Shown here: positions 23,882 through 32,864 of the stretch, piece after piece | Position numbering within the stretch: position 1 is the stretch's first letter | Layout: each line of letters begins with the position of its first letter | From: Vulcanimicrobiota bacterium | GTDB taxonomy: Bacteria; Vulcanimicrobiota; Vulcanimicrobiia; Vulcanimicrobiales; Vulcanimicrobiaceae | Length of the DNA stretch: 36,613 nucleotides | Assembly: GCA_019240755.1 (NCBI GenBank) | Contig: JAFAXS010000070.1 | Location: 1 to 36,613 of the forward strand | Reading direction: 5' to 3' | The notes under the pieces: generated by a model | Told to the model about the DNA's origin: nothing | The model's database searches: none | What the model saw: only the letters and a program-made list of their open reading frames with translations | Position numbers and translations under genes: made by a program

Positions 23882-24638
23882 GGCCCGTCTCGGCGCCGGC
23901 CAAAAATTGCTGCACGATGGGGTTCGTCGAGCTCCGAATCGCGGCGGCGGTATCGTATGCGATGATGGCCCCTTCGAAGAGCATCGCTACGTAATCCGCC
24001 ATTGCAAAGATCGAGTCGAGGTCGTGCGAGATGACCACCGCGGTGCCTGCGAGCTTATCGCGCAAGCGCAGGATCGTATCCGTGATCAGGTTAGTGACGA
24101 TCGGATCGAGCCCGGTCGTCGGCTCGTCGTAGAGCACCAACTCCGGGCGCGTCACGATCGCCCGCGCGAAGCCGGCCCGCTTGAGCATTCCGCCCGACAG
24201 CTCTCCCGGCAACGCATCGTAGGCGTTCGCTAGGCCGACGCTGTCGAGCGCGTCCATGACCGTTCGGTGAATCTCCGCATGGGTCAGGCGCGTGTGCTCG
24301 CGCAGCGGTAAGGCGACGTTGTCCCCTACGCTGAGACTGTCCAACAGCGCGGAGAACTGGAACGACAGGCTGATCTTCTGGCGGATGACGTTGCGCTGCT
24401 CCTCCGAGACGTGGCAGATGTCCTGATCGCGCACGAAGACGTGCCCCTCGCTCGGCAACAAGAGCCCGTCGATCAGCCGTAAGATCGTGGACTTCCCCGC
24501 GCCGGAGAGGCCGATGATGCAGGTGATCGCCCCTTCGACGATGTCGAGGGTACAGTTTCTTAGGATGATGCGGCTTCCGAAGGCCAGCGCGGTGTTCTCG
24601 AGCCGCGCGATCACGTTGGCGCCGGCGCCGTTGCGCAT
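23868..24638 (-). CDS. mlaF: MlaF-type ABC transporter ATP-binding protein
   Basis: The 256-residue ATPase has Walker A GLSGAGKST, the ABC signature LSGGMLKRAGFARAI, and Walker B LVLYDEPTTGLDP followed by a switch His in VISHDLDSI. The sequence is closest to MlaF/Ttg2A, the energising subunit of phospholipid ABC transporters that work with MlaE and MlaD. ATG 24638 is two bases after the mlaE stop; the longer open frame to 24911 is a shadow inside mlaE. It overlaps the CheB-CheR gene tail by 14 bases on the opposite strand. It is the last gene of the run that begins with the small lipoprotein and gmk. Confidence 0.93.
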   Translation of the reverse strand: MRNGAGANVIARLENTALAFGSRIILRNCTLDIVEGAITCIIGLSGAGKSTILRLIDGLLLPSEGHVFVRDQDICHVSEEQRNVIRQKISLSFQFSALLDSLSVGDNVALPLREHTRLTHAEIHRTVMDALDSVGLANAYDALPGELSGGMLKRAGFARAIVTRPELVLYDEPTTGLDPIVTNLITDTILRLRDKLAGTAVVISHDLDSIFAMADYVAMLFEGAIIAYDTAAAIRSSTNPIVQQFLAGAETGPIPI

Positions 24639-24640
24639 CA

Positions 24641-25417
24641 CTAGCGGCCGCCGAACAGCAAGAACGAGAGCAAGAAGTTCGACGCAAAGATCAGTATGAT
24701 CGCGAGCACGACCGCAAACGTCGTCGAACGGCCGACGCCGGCAGCGCCGCCTCGGGTGGAGAGACCCTGATAGGCGCCGACCAGCGCGATGATCGCGGCA
24801 AAGACGACCGACTTGACCAACCCTTTGACGACGTCGCTGAAGTCGATTGATTCGCGGATGGACGACACGAACGAATCGTAGGGGATGTGGGCGTACGTCT
24901 GCGCGATCCACGCGCCGCCGGCGATCGAGACCACGTCGGCAAAGATCGTCAGCAGCGGCAGCATCAGCAAGAGCGCCAAGAGCCGCGGAACGACCAGAAA
25001 GCGCGGCGGTTCGACGCCCATCGAGCGCAGCGCCTCAATTTGCTCGGTAACGACCATCGAGCCCAGCTCGGCGGCGATCGCTGCGCCGACGCGGCCGGCC
25101 ACCACGACGCCGGTGAGCATCGGGCCGAGCTCCCGGACCGAGGCGTAAGCGACCGCGCCGCCGACCAAGTTGGAGACGCCGTAGGCCACGGCTTGTTGCG
25201 CCGATTCCAGCGAGATCACCATCCCGGTGAACAGCGACGTTAGGCAGACGATCAGCAGCGATTGCACGCCGAGCAGCGCCGCCTGGGAAATCGTCTCGGC
25301 AATTCGAATTCGCAGCTGCAGCATGAAGCCGAGCGACTCCGCCGAGAGCAGCGCCAGCCCGCCGGCGTACTCGAAGAAGTCGATCGTTGCCCGGCCGAAC
25401 CGGTCGAGCGCCCTCAC
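24641..25417 (-). CDS. mlaE: MlaE-type phospholipid ABC transporter permease
   Basis: The 258-residue membrane protein carries the MlaE family blocks LTSLFTGMVISLE, VRELGPMLTGVVVAGRVGAA and IAAELGSMVVTEQIEALRSM, followed by VVPRLLALLLMLPLL. It has five or six membrane helices in the expected order. With MlaF it would move phospholipids between the inner membrane and the MlaD ring. The start is GTG 25417, which overlaps the upstream stop as GTGA. No mlaD, mlaB or mlaC gene lies in this run; an MCE/MlaD gene is at 16110-17627. Confidence 0.93.
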   Translation of the reverse strand: MRALDRFGRATIDFFEYAGGLALLSAESLGFMLQLRIRIAETISQAALLGVQSLLIVCLTSLFTGMVISLESAQQAVAYGVSNLVGGAVAYASVRELGPMLTGVVVAGRVGAAIAAELGSMVVTEQIEALRSMGVEPPRFLVVPRLLALLLMLPLLTIFADVVSIAGGAWIAQTYAHIPYDSFVSSIRESIDFSDVVKGLVKSVVFAAIIALVGAYQGLSTRGGAAGVGRSTTFAVVLAIILIFASNFLLSFLLFGGR

Positions 25418-25755
25418 GACGCATCCTCCGCGAACGCCGCGATCGCATCGAGCACGCCCTGCGTGGCTTCGATTCGCTTGACCGCCACGCCGCGCTCCGC
25501 CGTCAGGTTGAACTGCACTTGATTGAGCTTTTCGAGCCGCGCGTCCACGTCGCGCAAATGCGCTCGTGCTTCGCCGGCGAACTCGGCGAAGTAACGCCGG
25601 GCGGCGCGAGAATATGACGCGCGCAGCTCATCCGTCACCGCGCCGTTGCGCAACGCCGTCTCCGCTCCGCGTTGGGCTCGCGCCATCGTTCGGTCGGTGA
25701 TGTGAAAAGCGCCGATGCGCGCGACGAGCAGCTCGAAGGAATCGTCAGCCGGCAT
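25414..25755 (-). CDS. Small coiled-coil protein between rph and mlaE
   Basis: I do not recognise this 113-residue protein. It is almost entirely helical and rich in Ala, Arg and Glu ([30 protein letters not shown]), with the heptad-like spacing of a coiled coil and no signal peptide. ATG 25755 overlaps the rph stop by 11 bases, and the stop overlaps the mlaE start by four, so it is translated within the operon. An earlier in-frame start at 25806 lies inside rph and is rejected. Its position suggests a partner of the lipid transporter, but this is inference only. Confidence 0.7.
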   Translation of the reverse strand: MPADDSFELLVARIGAFHITDRTMARAQRGAETALRNGAVTDELRASYSRAARRYFAEFAGEARAHLRDVDARLEKLNQVQFNLTAERGVAVKRIEATQGVLDAIAAFAEDAS

Positions 25756-26485
25756 GGATCGGGGCGCCGGCTTCGATGGCGGCGGCCTGAGCGACCAATA
25801 ACTCACGAATGCCGCGTTCGGCGAGCGCCAGCAGTAGATCGAGCTCGCGGCGGTCGAACGGTGCGGCTTCCGCCGTCCCCTGCAACTCGACGAAGCGCCC
25901 TGAATCCGTCATGAATACGTTCAGGTCGACGTGCGCGCGGCTGTCCTCATCGTATGCAAGGTCCAAAACCCCCGTGCCGCCGACGATTCCCACGCTGATC
26001 GCGGCGACTTTACCGAGCAGGGGCCACTGTCGGAGATCGCTCGGATCGAAGCGGGAGCGCAGCGCCAAGGCGAGCGCGACCCACGCGCCGGTGACCGCCG
26101 CCGTGCGCGTGCCACCGTCGGCTTGGATGACGTCGCAATCGAGCCATACGGTGCGCTCGCCCAAGCGCGTCGTGTCGGTCACGGCGCGCAACGCGCGACC
26201 GATGATGCGCTGGATCTCGTGCGTTCGTCCGCCGAGCCGGCCTTTCGCCGCTTCGCGCTGCGTGCGCTCGTGCGTCGCCCGCGGCAGCATGGAATACTCC
26301 GCGGTGATCCAACCCACGCCGCGCCCTTTCATCCACGCGGGGACGCGTTCTTCAAGCGACGCGGCGCAGAGCACGCGCGTGTTTCCCAGAGTGATCAGCG
26401 CGCTGCCTTCGGCGTACTTTAGGAAGCCGGGCTCGATCGTGACCGACCGGAGCTCGTCGGGCGCGCGCCCGTCGCCGCGGATCAT
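25745..26485 (-). CDS. rph: Ribonuclease PH
   Basis: The 246-residue protein trims the 3' ends of tRNA precursors using phosphate. Family blocks are present throughout: [96 protein letters not shown] and [20 protein letters not shown]. The start ATG 26485 overlaps the glmS stop by one base (TAATG), showing tight coupling. The length is standard for the family. Confidence 0.97.
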   Translation of the reverse strand: MIRGDGRAPDELRSVTIEPGFLKYAEGSALITLGNTRVLCAASLEERVPAWMKGRGVGWITAEYSMLPRATHERTQREAAKGRLGGRTHEIQRIIGRALRAVTDTTRLGERTVWLDCDVIQADGGTRTAAVTGAWVALALALRSRFDPSDLRQWPLLGKVAAISVGIVGGTGVLDLAYDEDSRAHVDLNVFMTDSGRFVELQGTAEAAPFDRRELDLLLALAERGIRELLVAQAAAIEAGAPIHAG

Positions 26486-28326
26486 TACTCGACGGTGACG
26501 GTCTTGGCGAGATTGCGGGGCTGGTCGACGTCCTTGCCCTCGAGATCGGCGATGTGATAGGCGAGCAGCTGCAAGGGGATGATGTTCACGATCGGTGCGA
26601 GCAGCTCGTCCACCTTAGGCACCGGCAAGAGGTAGTCCGCGGCCGCGCGGGCTTCGGCGTCGTCGCGGTTGCCGACCACGATCACCGGCGCCTCGCGCGC
26701 CTTCGATTCCATGAGGTTCGACAACATCTTCTCGCGCACGCGATCGTCCGTGACGATGCCGACGACCGGTACGGTCGAGTCGAGCAACGCGATGGGTCCG
26801 TGCTTCATCTCACCGGCCGCGTATCCCTCGGCGTGGATGTAGGAGATCTCCTTCAGCTTGAGCGCGCCTTCCAACGCGGTCGGCACGTTCATGTAGCGTC
26901 CTAAAAACAGGACGCTTGGCGACTTGCGAAAACGCCGCGCGACGTCTCGAATCTCCGCCGACCTATCGAGGACGACGTCGACCGCGGCGGGCAATAGTTT
27001 TGTGCCTTGCGCCGTCGCGATGAGGCGGCGGTCGTCGGTGCTGTTGCGCAGATGCGCCAGATAGAGCGCAAAGAGCGTCAACACCGTGACTTGCGAAACG
27101 TAGGTCTTCGTCGCGGCGACGCCGATCTCAGGACCGCCGCGAGTGTAGAGCATTCCGTCGGCGAGCCGGCTCAGATGCGCCCCTAAGACGTTCGAAATGC
27201 CGAGCACCTTTGCTCCGGAAGCCTTCGCGATGCGCACGGCCTCGATCGTGTCGGCCGTCTCGCCCGATTGCGACATCGCGATCACGAGCGTCGTCGGATC
27301 GATAACGGGATCGCCGTAGCGAAACTCGCTCGCCAGCTCCATCTCGACGGGGAGGCGCACCAGCGAACGCAGCAGATACATTCCAACCATCCCCGCGTGG
27401 TACGCAGTGCCGCAGCCGGTGATCGCGACCTTGCTGAGGCCGCGCAGCGTCTCCGTAGAGATCGCGCCCAACTCGCTCCCTAGGTGTACGTCGCCGTCGT
27501 CGCCGACTCGACCGGCCAGCGTCTCCTTGATCACCGTGGGCTGTTCGAAGATCTCCTTGAGCATGAAATGCTTGTAGCCGCTCTTCTCGGCGGAAGCGGC
27601 ATCCCACGTAATCGAGATCGGTTCGCGGTGAAGCCGGCTGCCGTTGTAGTCGGTCAACCGAAAACCGTCGCGTGCGACGACGAGCATCTCGCCTTCGGCC
27701 AGCACGATCTCTTTGCGCGTATACGGCAGAATCGCCGGCGTGTCGGACGCGACGAACATCTCGCCGTCGCCGATTCCCAGCACCAGCGGGCTCGCGCCGT
27801 TGCGAGCGAACACGAGGTGATCGGGATCGTCGCTCGAGATCACGCCTAAGGCGTAGGCGCCGCGGACCTCGGCGACGCTGCGCCGGACGGCCTCTTCCAG
27901 CACGCCGTCGTAATGCAGCTCGATCAGGTGAGCCAACACCTCGGTATCCGTTTGGCTCACGAACGTGTGGCCGAGCTCGATCAATCGAGCGCGCAGCGAC
28001 GAGTAGTTTTCAATGATGCCGTTGTGCACCACGGCGATTCGGCCGGTGCAGTCGAGGTGGGGGTGGGCGTTGGCATCGGAGGGAGCGCCGTGCGTCGCCC
28101 AGCGCGTGTGCCCCAGTCCGACGGCGCCACTCAGCGGACTGCCGTTCGATAGTCGCTCCGCCAGCCTCGAAAGCTTCCCCTCCGCCTTCGATCCGGCCAA
28201 GGCTCCGGCGGCGTCGATCACCGCTATCCCGGCGCTGTCGTAGCCGCGATACTCCAAGCGGCGCAGCGCATCGAGTATGATGGGAACGCTATCGCGCCGG
28301 CCGATGTATCCGACTATGCCGCACAT
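26485..28326 (-). CDS. glmS: Glutamine-fructose-6-phosphate aminotransferase (isomerizing)
   Basis: The 613-residue enzyme makes glucosamine-6-phosphate from fructose-6-phosphate and glutamine, the first step to UDP-GlcNAc for peptidoglycan and lipopolysaccharide. The N-terminus MCGIVGYIG supplies Cys2, the glutaminase nucleophile after Met removal. [22 protein letters not shown] and [14 protein letters not shown] are glutaminase blocks. Two SIS sugar-isomerase domains follow ([43 protein letters not shown]). The end [11 protein letters not shown] is the typical C-terminus. Only 22 bases separate it from rpoZ, so there is no room for a glmS ribozyme. Open sequence upstream of 28326 is a shadow in rpoZ. 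Confidence 0.97.
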   Translation of the reverse strand: MCGIVGYIGRRDSVPIILDALRRLEYRGYDSAGIAVIDAAGALAGSKAEGKLSRLAERLSNGSPLSGAVGLGHTRWATHGAPSDANAHPHLDCTGRIAVVHNGIIENYSSLRARLIELGHTFVSQTDTEVLAHLIELHYDGVLEEAVRRSVAEVRGAYALGVISSDDPDHLVFARNGASPLVLGIGDGEMFVASDTPAILPYTRKEIVLAEGEMLVVARDGFRLTDYNGSRLHREPISITWDAASAEKSGYKHFMLKEIFEQPTVIKETLAGRVGDDGDVHLGSELGAISTETLRGLSKVAITGCGTAYHAGMVGMYLLRSLVRLPVEMELASEFRYGDPVIDPTTLVIAMSQSGETADTIEAVRIAKASGAKVLGISNVLGAHLSRLADGMLYTRGGPEIGVAATKTYVSQVTVLTLFALYLAHLRNSTDDRRLIATAQGTKLLPAAVDVVLDRSAEIRDVARRFRKSPSVLFLGRYMNVPTALEGALKLKEISYIHAEGYAAGEMKHGPIALLDSTVPVVGIVTDDRVREKMLSNLMESKAREAPVIVVGNRDDAEARAAADYLLPVPKVDELLAPIVNIIPLQLLAYHIADLEGKDVDQPRNLAKTVTVE

Positions 28327-28348
28327 TGATTGAGGGGCCGCATGAGAG

Positions 28349-28660
28349 TTACTTGATTCCTTCTCGCGTCCGACGGTACTTGACCTTGCCATCGGCGATT
28401 TCGTCGAGCGCGATCGACACGGGCTTATTCGGATTGATCGTATCGCGATCCACGAGCGGCTCGCTCGTAAAATATTCTCGGCGGTCCGTCGCGGGCAGCT
28501 GCTGGACTCGAATCCAGTTGTTGAGTTGGCGAGCGCGTTTCGTCGCAACGTTCACTAAGCTGAACTTAGAGTCCGCGTGCTGCAACAGAAGGTTCAAGTC
28601 GCCGAAGACAGGTTTGCTCATATCGCTGTAGTTGTTTCCTTTATGCTGACGTGGCTTCAT
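28349..28660 (-). CDS. rpoZ: DNA-directed RNA polymerase omega subunit
   Basis: The small protein carries the omega core: HADSKFSLVNVATKRARQLN at about 28-47, then a C-terminal PVSIALDEIADGKVKYRR. Omega helps assembly and stability of RNA polymerase. ATG 28660 overlaps the gmk stop as ATGA, giving 103 residues. ATG 28621 would give 90 residues and a more usual omega N-terminus, with AAAGGA 15 bases upstream. The choice is not settled. The gmk-rpoZ order is common in bacteria and supports the call. Confidence 0.92.
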   Translation of the reverse strand: MKPRQHKGNNYSDMSKPVFGDLNLLLQHADSKFSLVNVATKRARQLNNWIRVQQLPATDRREYFTSEPLVDRDTINPNKPVSIALDEIADGKVKYRRTREGIK

Positions 28661-29277
28661 GAGGACTCGACGCGTTGTATCGAGTCGTCGGGATACCGAT
28701 GAATCCGAAAACGCTCGGCCGCAAAGATCGCTTCAAGGTCCACGACGGCTTGTTCCGGTCGTCCCTGCTCGTTCACCACGAGGTAGTCGAACCGTCGAAT
28801 GAACTTCATTTCGTCTTGCGCGATCTCGAGGCGGCGGACGATCTCCTCATTCGTTTCGGTCCGCCGGGCAAGCAGGCGCTCGCGCAGGTTGGAGAAGCGA
28901 TCGGGAACCAGGAAGATCAGAACCGCATCCGGGTACGCTGTTTTTACGGCAAGTGCTCCGTTGACCTCCGGTTTCATGACTACGTCGTAGCCTTGCGCCA
29001 GGCACCCTTCGACGTAATCCCGCGGCGTGCCGTAAAGGTTGCCGTTGTATTCTCGCCATTCGAGAAGGCGCCCGCCTTCGCGCAGTCGGTCGAACTCCGA
29101 GCGGCCCACGAAAAAGTAATGTTCCCCTTCCCGCTCGTCGGCGCGAGCCGGACGCGTCGTCGCGGAGACGGAGTAGCGCAGGCTCGCGCGGCGCTCGCGC
29201 ATCGCCTCCACGAGGGTATCCTTGCCGGCGCCCGATGGGCCCGAGACGACGAAGAGCAGCCCGAGCCCTGAAGTCAT
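28657..29277 (-). CDS. gmk: Guanylate kinase
   Basis: The 206-residue kinase phosphorylates GMP to GDP. The P-loop is VSGPSGAGKDTLVEAM. YSVSATTRPARADEREGEHY and GRLLEWREYNGNLYGTP are the GMP-binding region, and DYLVVNE lies near the end. ATG 29277 overlaps the preceding lipoprotein stop as ATGA and is chosen over ATG 29298. The kinase is a standard neighbour of rpoZ. Confidence 0.96.
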   Translation of the reverse strand: MTSGLGLLFVVSGPSGAGKDTLVEAMRERRASLRYSVSATTRPARADEREGEHYFFVGRSEFDRLREGGRLLEWREYNGNLYGTPRDYVEGCLAQGYDVVMKPEVNGALAVKTAYPDAVLIFLVPDRFSNLRERLLARRTETNEEIVRRLEIAQDEMKFIRRFDYLVVNEQGRPEQAVVDLEAIFAAERFRIHRYPDDSIQRVESS

Positions 29278-29720
29278 TGGTTCGCGGACAGCCTGCATAG
29301 CGAGTTCTTCATCGCCTCCAGCGCCGCGGGATCGCCCGACGTGCCGAGCGGATGCACGTAGGCGATGCGCACCGCGCGGCCGTTGCGGACCGAGAAGGCC
29401 TCTTCGAGACGGCGTTCGTCCGGCAGCCGGAACCTGGCGATTCCCGCGGGGCCCGGGCAGCTCGCGAAGGGCGCGCTACCTTCCCATCGGGCGCCGCGGT
29501 GACGCGTCAAAACGTCGATCGTTACTTGCGACGCCAGGTCTTGCAATCCGCCGCTAAAGGGAGCGTTAGTTACGCGATACTCCTGGAGCCGCGCGCCGCT
29601 TCCCATCGACCAGGCGCCGGTCTCGCCGGCGATGGGATGCCAGCCCTTGGGCGCCGGCGACGGCGCCGCGCAGGCGCTGAGCAACAGTATTGCGAGGAGG
29701 CGGGCGAATGTGCGCACCAT
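29274..29720 (-). CDS. Hypothetical lipoprotein, 148 residues
   Basis: The N-terminus is a clear lipoprotein signal (MVRTFARLLAI..., lipobox LSAC, Cys17). The mature part is small and soluble, with two Cys (CPGPAG and LCRLSANQ) that could bridge. I do not recognise a family. It heads the gmk-rpoZ-glmS-rph-mlaEF run and overlaps gmk by four bases. Its start is only 17 bases from the divergent rqcH-like start, so its promoter must lie inside rqcH. Confidence 0.75.
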   Translation of the reverse strand: MVRTFARLLAILLLSACAAPSPAPKGWHPIAGETGAWSMGSGARLQEYRVTNAPFSGGLQDLASQVTIDVLTRHRGARWEGSAPFASCPGPAGIARFRLPDERRLEEAFSVRNGRAVRIAYVHPLGTSGDPAALEAMKNSLCRLSANQ

Positions 29721-29737
29721 ACGCCGGTGGAAGTTTG

Positions 29738-31216
29738 ATGCTTACCGATTGGGTCCTCATCGCGCGCCTCGCGGCGGAGCTCAGCGAGCGCCTGCGCGGC
29801 GCCCGGGTGCGCGGCGCCGGGATCCTCAACGACGGTCGCGTGGCCTTGAGCCTGCGCTCGCGCGGCGCGCCCGCGACCCTCGCCGTCGATCCGTTCTTCT
29901 CCCCGCCGATGGTGACGCTCGAGAACGGGGACGCGGGCGTTACGCCCGGGCCCGGTTTCGGTCGCGCGCTCGCGGATTCGCTCGTCGGGATGGTGCTTGG
30001 CAGCGTCTCGGCGCGACGCCACGACCGTCTCTTGAAGCTCGTATTCCGCGCCCGGTCGAAGTTTGGCGTTTCCGACGAGCTGGTGCTGTACCTGGAGCTG
30101 GTCCCGCGCTTCGGCAACGTCGTGCTGGCGAAGGGCGAGCGAGTCATCGCGGCGCTCAAGGAGTTCGCGCCGGCAGCCCCGGCGCGTCGCAGCGTCCTCC
30201 CGGGCCATCGGTACGAATTGCCGCCACTGCCGGAGCGGCCGCGCACGCTGGCGGCCGCGCCCGAGCCCGACGACCGGCTACAACGACCAATTCACGTGTA
30301 TCGCCGGGACGGCGGTATCGTCGCGGCCTACGTCAGTCCGCTCGACTCGCAGAAGGATTCGAGCCACACTCTCGAGGGGTCGTTGCTCGACGTCTTCGCG
30401 CAGCTGCGCGCTCAGCACGGGCTCAGCGAGCGCTCGCAGCACGGCGAGCGCCGCCGAGAGCGGCTTTTCCGCCGCTTGGAGGAACGCGAGCGCAAGGCGC
30501 GCGCCGAGCTCGCCGCGCTCTCGGAGAAGCGTCGCTACGCGGCGGATCGCGAGACGCTGCGGCGGGATGGAGAGGAGATTTTCGCGACGCTGCACGCGCG
30601 GCCGATGGAAGAGCGCGCGGCGTCGAAAGATCGGGCGGCCGCGCTGTTCTCCGAATACAAGAAGTTGGGCAAGAGCCTGCCGCACCTCGAGCTTCGAGTT
30701 CGCGACCTTACCGCGCTTCTCGCAAGCATCGAAACGCTGAGGTGGGAGACCGAGCGCGCGCGCGATGAGGACTTGGCCGACGTCGAAGCCGCCGCGGCAC
30801 AGCTCGAGCCGCGGCAAAAGAGCGCACGAACGCGCGCCGCGCCGGCGAAACGCAGACGCGCGGCGCTGGAGTTTCGCACGGTTCATGGATCGCGCATCCT
30901 GGTCGGCCGCTCGCCGCTCGATAACGCGGAATTGACGTTCCGCGTTGCGCGTCCGGACGATCTGTGGTTCCACGCGCAAGGCATCCCCGGCGCGCACGTG
31001 ATTCTTTCGCGCGACGACCGCAGCGCGATTCCCGCGGCCGATCTGTCGACCGCGGCCGAGCTCGCCGCGTTCCATTCGCGCGGCAAGGAGAGTGCCGTTG
31101 TCTTGGTCGATTACACGCGCCGCAAGCACGTGCGCAAGCAGCGAGCGGCGCCCCCGGGATTAGTCTGGTACACGCATGCCCAGACGATCGCCGTTACGCC
31201 AAAGGCTTTTGAGTAA
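29738..31216 (+). CDS. rqcH: NFACT-family protein, RqcH-like ribosome quality-control factor
   Basis: The 492-residue protein has an N-terminal NFACT-N domain with the conserved Asp96-Arg97 pair in ARRHDRLLKLVF, needed for tail synthesis in characterised RqcH. A long Arg/Glu-rich coiled coil spans about 240-370. The C-terminal NFACT-R domain has ILVGRSPLDNAELTFRVA, DLWFHAQGIPGAHVIL and a basic end (YTRRKHVRKQRAAPPGLVWY). RqcH binds split 50S subunits carrying stalled peptidyl-tRNA and adds C-terminal alanine tails that mark the product for proteolysis. ATG 29738 is chosen, preceded by GTGGAAG. The earlier open frame lies in the divergent lipoprotein gene. Confidence 0.92.
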   Translation: MLTDWVLIARLAAELSERLRGARVRGAGILNDGRVALSLRSRGAPATLAVDPFFSPPMVTLENGDAGVTPGPGFGRALADSLVGMVLGSVSARRHDRLLKLVFRARSKFGVSDELVLYLELVPRFGNVVLAKGERVIAALKEFAPAAPARRSVLPGHRYELPPLPERPRTLAAAPEPDDRLQRPIHVYRRDGGIVAAYVSPLDSQKDSSHTLEGSLLDVFAQLRAQHGLSERSQHGERRRERLFRRLEERERKARAELAALSEKRRYAADRETLRRDGEEIFATLHARPMEERAASKDRAAALFSEYKKLGKSLPHLELRVRDLTALLASIETLRWETERARDEDLADVEAAAAQLEPRQKSARTRAAPAKRRRAALEFRTVHGSRILVGRSPLDNAELTFRVARPDDLWFHAQGIPGAHVILSRDDRSAIPAADLSTAAELAAFHSRGKESAVVLVDYTRRKHVRKQRAAPPGLVWYTHAQTIAVTPKAFE

Positions 31217-31253
31217 TCGTGGAAAAGCAGTCGGCACCGAGGAGGAAAATACG

Positions 31254-31370
31254 TTGAAGAATCCGCTCGATTCGCTCTGGGGAACGGTCATCAGCGGTTT
31301 TGTCTTGACCGCCATTCTGTGGCTGCTGGCTCGTGCGATCGTCTCGCATGCGATTGGAAGTGGCGCATGA
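31254..31370 (+). CDS. Small membrane protein, 38 residues
   Basis: This gene is short but well supported. GGAGG (31241-31245) lies 8 bases before TTG 31254, and the stop overlaps the next start as ATGA (31367-31370). The peptide is KNPLDSLWGTVISGF, then a single membrane helix (VLTAILWLLARAIV), then a short tail. It is probably translationally coupled to the PuuD-like membrane protein and may be its small subunit. Function unknown. Confidence 0.7.
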   Translation: MKNPLDSLWGTVISGFVLTAILWLLARAIVSHAIGSGA

Positions 31371-31888
31371 GTCCGTCCTCTGACTGGATCCTTCGCTGGT
31401 TCCACATCATGGCCGGGATCATGTGGATCGGCTTACTGTACTTTTTCAACTTTGTCAACGCCGCCGCCGTCAAGGAAGCCACGGCAGCCGGCGAAGCGGC
31501 TCCGATCTCGAAGTACGTCGTTCCGCGCGCCCTCTTCTTCTTTCGTTGGGGCGCGGTCGTTACGTGGATCTTCGGCGCAGCGCTGCTTGGCGGCTATCCC
31601 GCACCCAACGGGATGAACGGCTTCGTCGCCGCTTTTGGCCTGCAAGGCACGATGGCGCCGATCGGCATCGGCGCATGGCTCGGCACCATCATGCTGATTA
31701 ACGTCTGGACCTTCATCTGGCAGAACCAAAAGAAGCTGCTGGGAATCGTACCCGCGACCGACGAGGAAAAGGCCAAGGCGCGCCGCCCCGCCTTCATCGC
31801 TTCGCGCGTCAACACGATGTTGTCGATTCCAATGTTGTTCTTCATGGCGACCGGCCCGACGTCTATGTCCCAGTTTATTTACCACTAG
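31367..31888 (+). CDS. PuuD-like (urate hydroxylase N-terminal/DUF989-type) membrane protein
   Basis: The 173-residue protein has about four membrane segments. The opening WFHIMAGIMWIGLLYFFNFV matches the start of the PuuD membrane domain family. Further helices are FFFRWGAVVTWIFGAALLGG, GIGAWLGTIMLINVWTFIW and MLSIPMLFFMAT. Full PuuD proteins add a cytochrome c domain and oxidise urate; here that domain is missing, and the short form is of unknown role. Conserved His and Trp residues in helix 1 could bind heme. The ATG overlaps the 38-residue peptide gene by four bases. The gene overlaps the convergent quinone oxidoreductase gene by 14 bases. Confidence 0.75.
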   Translation: MSPSSDWILRWFHIMAGIMWIGLLYFFNFVNAAAVKEATAAGEAAPISKYVVPRALFFFRWGAVVTWIFGAALLGGYPAPNGMNGFVAAFGLQGTMAPIGIGAWLGTIMLINVWTFIWQNQKKLLGIVPATDEEKAKARRPAFIASRVNTMLSIPMLFFMATGPTSMSQFIYH

Positions 31889-32864
31889 GAACTAGAACTA
31901 TCTTTCCTATGTGTGCGCTCGCTTCTAGGCGGGTGTGCGCGTCGGCGGCTCGTTCGAACGTGAAGACCGAATCCACCAGTGGCGCGATCGGGTCGCGTCG
32001 CGGCAGCAGCGGCCAGATGTCTCGGAGAAGTTTGCGCGCGATCGCGGCCTTCTCTCCGCTGCTGCGTGGGCGCAGGCTTGACGCCAACAGCGTGGCGCGT
32101 TTGGCGAAGAGGCGACTCAAGTCCAGTTCGATCGTTCGGCCGCGCGGCGTCGCGAGGCAGGCGATTCTACCGTCGGGCGCGAGCGCTTCCAGGTCGCGCA
32201 TGATGTAGTCGCCGCCGACGATGTCCACGATCACGTCGGCGCCCCCGCCTGACGTTGCGGCAAGCGTTTCAGCGACGAAGTCCTGGGTGTGATAATTAAT
32301 TGCCAGCGACGCGCCGAGCATGCGGCAGGCGTTGCACTTCTCGTCGGTGCCCGCAGTCGCGACGACGGACGCGCCGAGCGCGCGCGCAAACATGATCGCG
32401 GTGCTGCCGATGCCGCTCGTGCCGCCGTGAACGAGCACGGTCTCGCCGGAGCGCAGACGCGCCCGCGCGATCAGACTATCGTAGACGGTAAAGGCGTTTT
32501 CGGGTAAGGTCGCCGCTTCGACGGCGCTCCAGCCGTCCGGAACCGGGAGCACCTGACCCTGTGGGACGGCGACGTACTCCGCGTAGCCACCGCCGTTGGT
32601 CAGTGCACAGACAGCCTCGCCGGCGCGCCAGCGCTTGACGCCCTCTCCCACCGCGGCGATCGTGCCCGCTACCTCGAGACCTAATATTTCGGACGCGCCG
32701 GCCGGCGGCGGATATCGGCCCGCGCGCTGCATGACGTCGGCGTGCGAAACGCCCGCGGCCTGTACGGCGATCAAAACGTCGGCTGCGCCGATGCGCGGGG
32801 TCGGAGCGTCGGCGAGCCGCAACACGTCGGGCCCTCCGTGGCGCTTGACGGCGACGTACTTCAT
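31875..32864 (-). CDS. Zinc-independent quinone oxidoreductase (MDR superfamily)
   Basis: The 329-residue protein is a medium-chain reductase of the NADPH:quinone oxidoreductase type. Key blocks are the N-terminal VLIAVQAAGVSHADVMQRAG, GLEVAGTIAAVGEGV, and the nucleotide site ETVLVHGGTSGIGSTAIMFA. DVIVDIVGGDYIMRDLEALA follows. Zinc-ligand cysteines of alcohol dehydrogenases are absent, as in QOR. It would reduce quinones or enones with NADPH. ATG 32864 overlaps the queA stop as ATGA. Confidence 0.9.
   Translation of the reverse strand: MKYVAVKRHGGPDVLRLADAPTPRIGAADVLIAVQAAGVSHADVMQRAGRYPPPAGASEILGLEVAGTIAAVGEGVKRWRAGEAVCALTNGGGYAEYVAVPQGQVLPVPDGWSAVEAATLPENAFTVYDSLIARARLRSGETVLVHGGTSGIGSTAIMFARALGASVVATAGTDEKCNACRMLGASLAINYHTQDFVAETLAATSGGGADVIVDIVGGDYIMRDLEALAPDGRIACLATPRGRTIELDLSRLFAKRATLLASSLRPRSSGEKAAIARKLLRDIWPLLPRRDPIAPLVDSVFTFERAADAHTRLEASAHIGKIVLVPSGK

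Noticed and set aside
24639-24911. N-terminal extension of mlaF
   Set aside because: Arg-rich reading of the mlaE gene in another frame; the MlaF fold begins at 24638.
28327-28348. Possible glmS ribozyme or riboswitch upstream of glmS
   Set aside because: The gap to rpoZ is only 22 bases, far too short for the ribozyme.
28327-28548. N-terminal extension of glmS
   Set aside because: GlmS needs Cys at position 2, which fixes the start at 28326; upstream sequence is a shadow of rpoZ.
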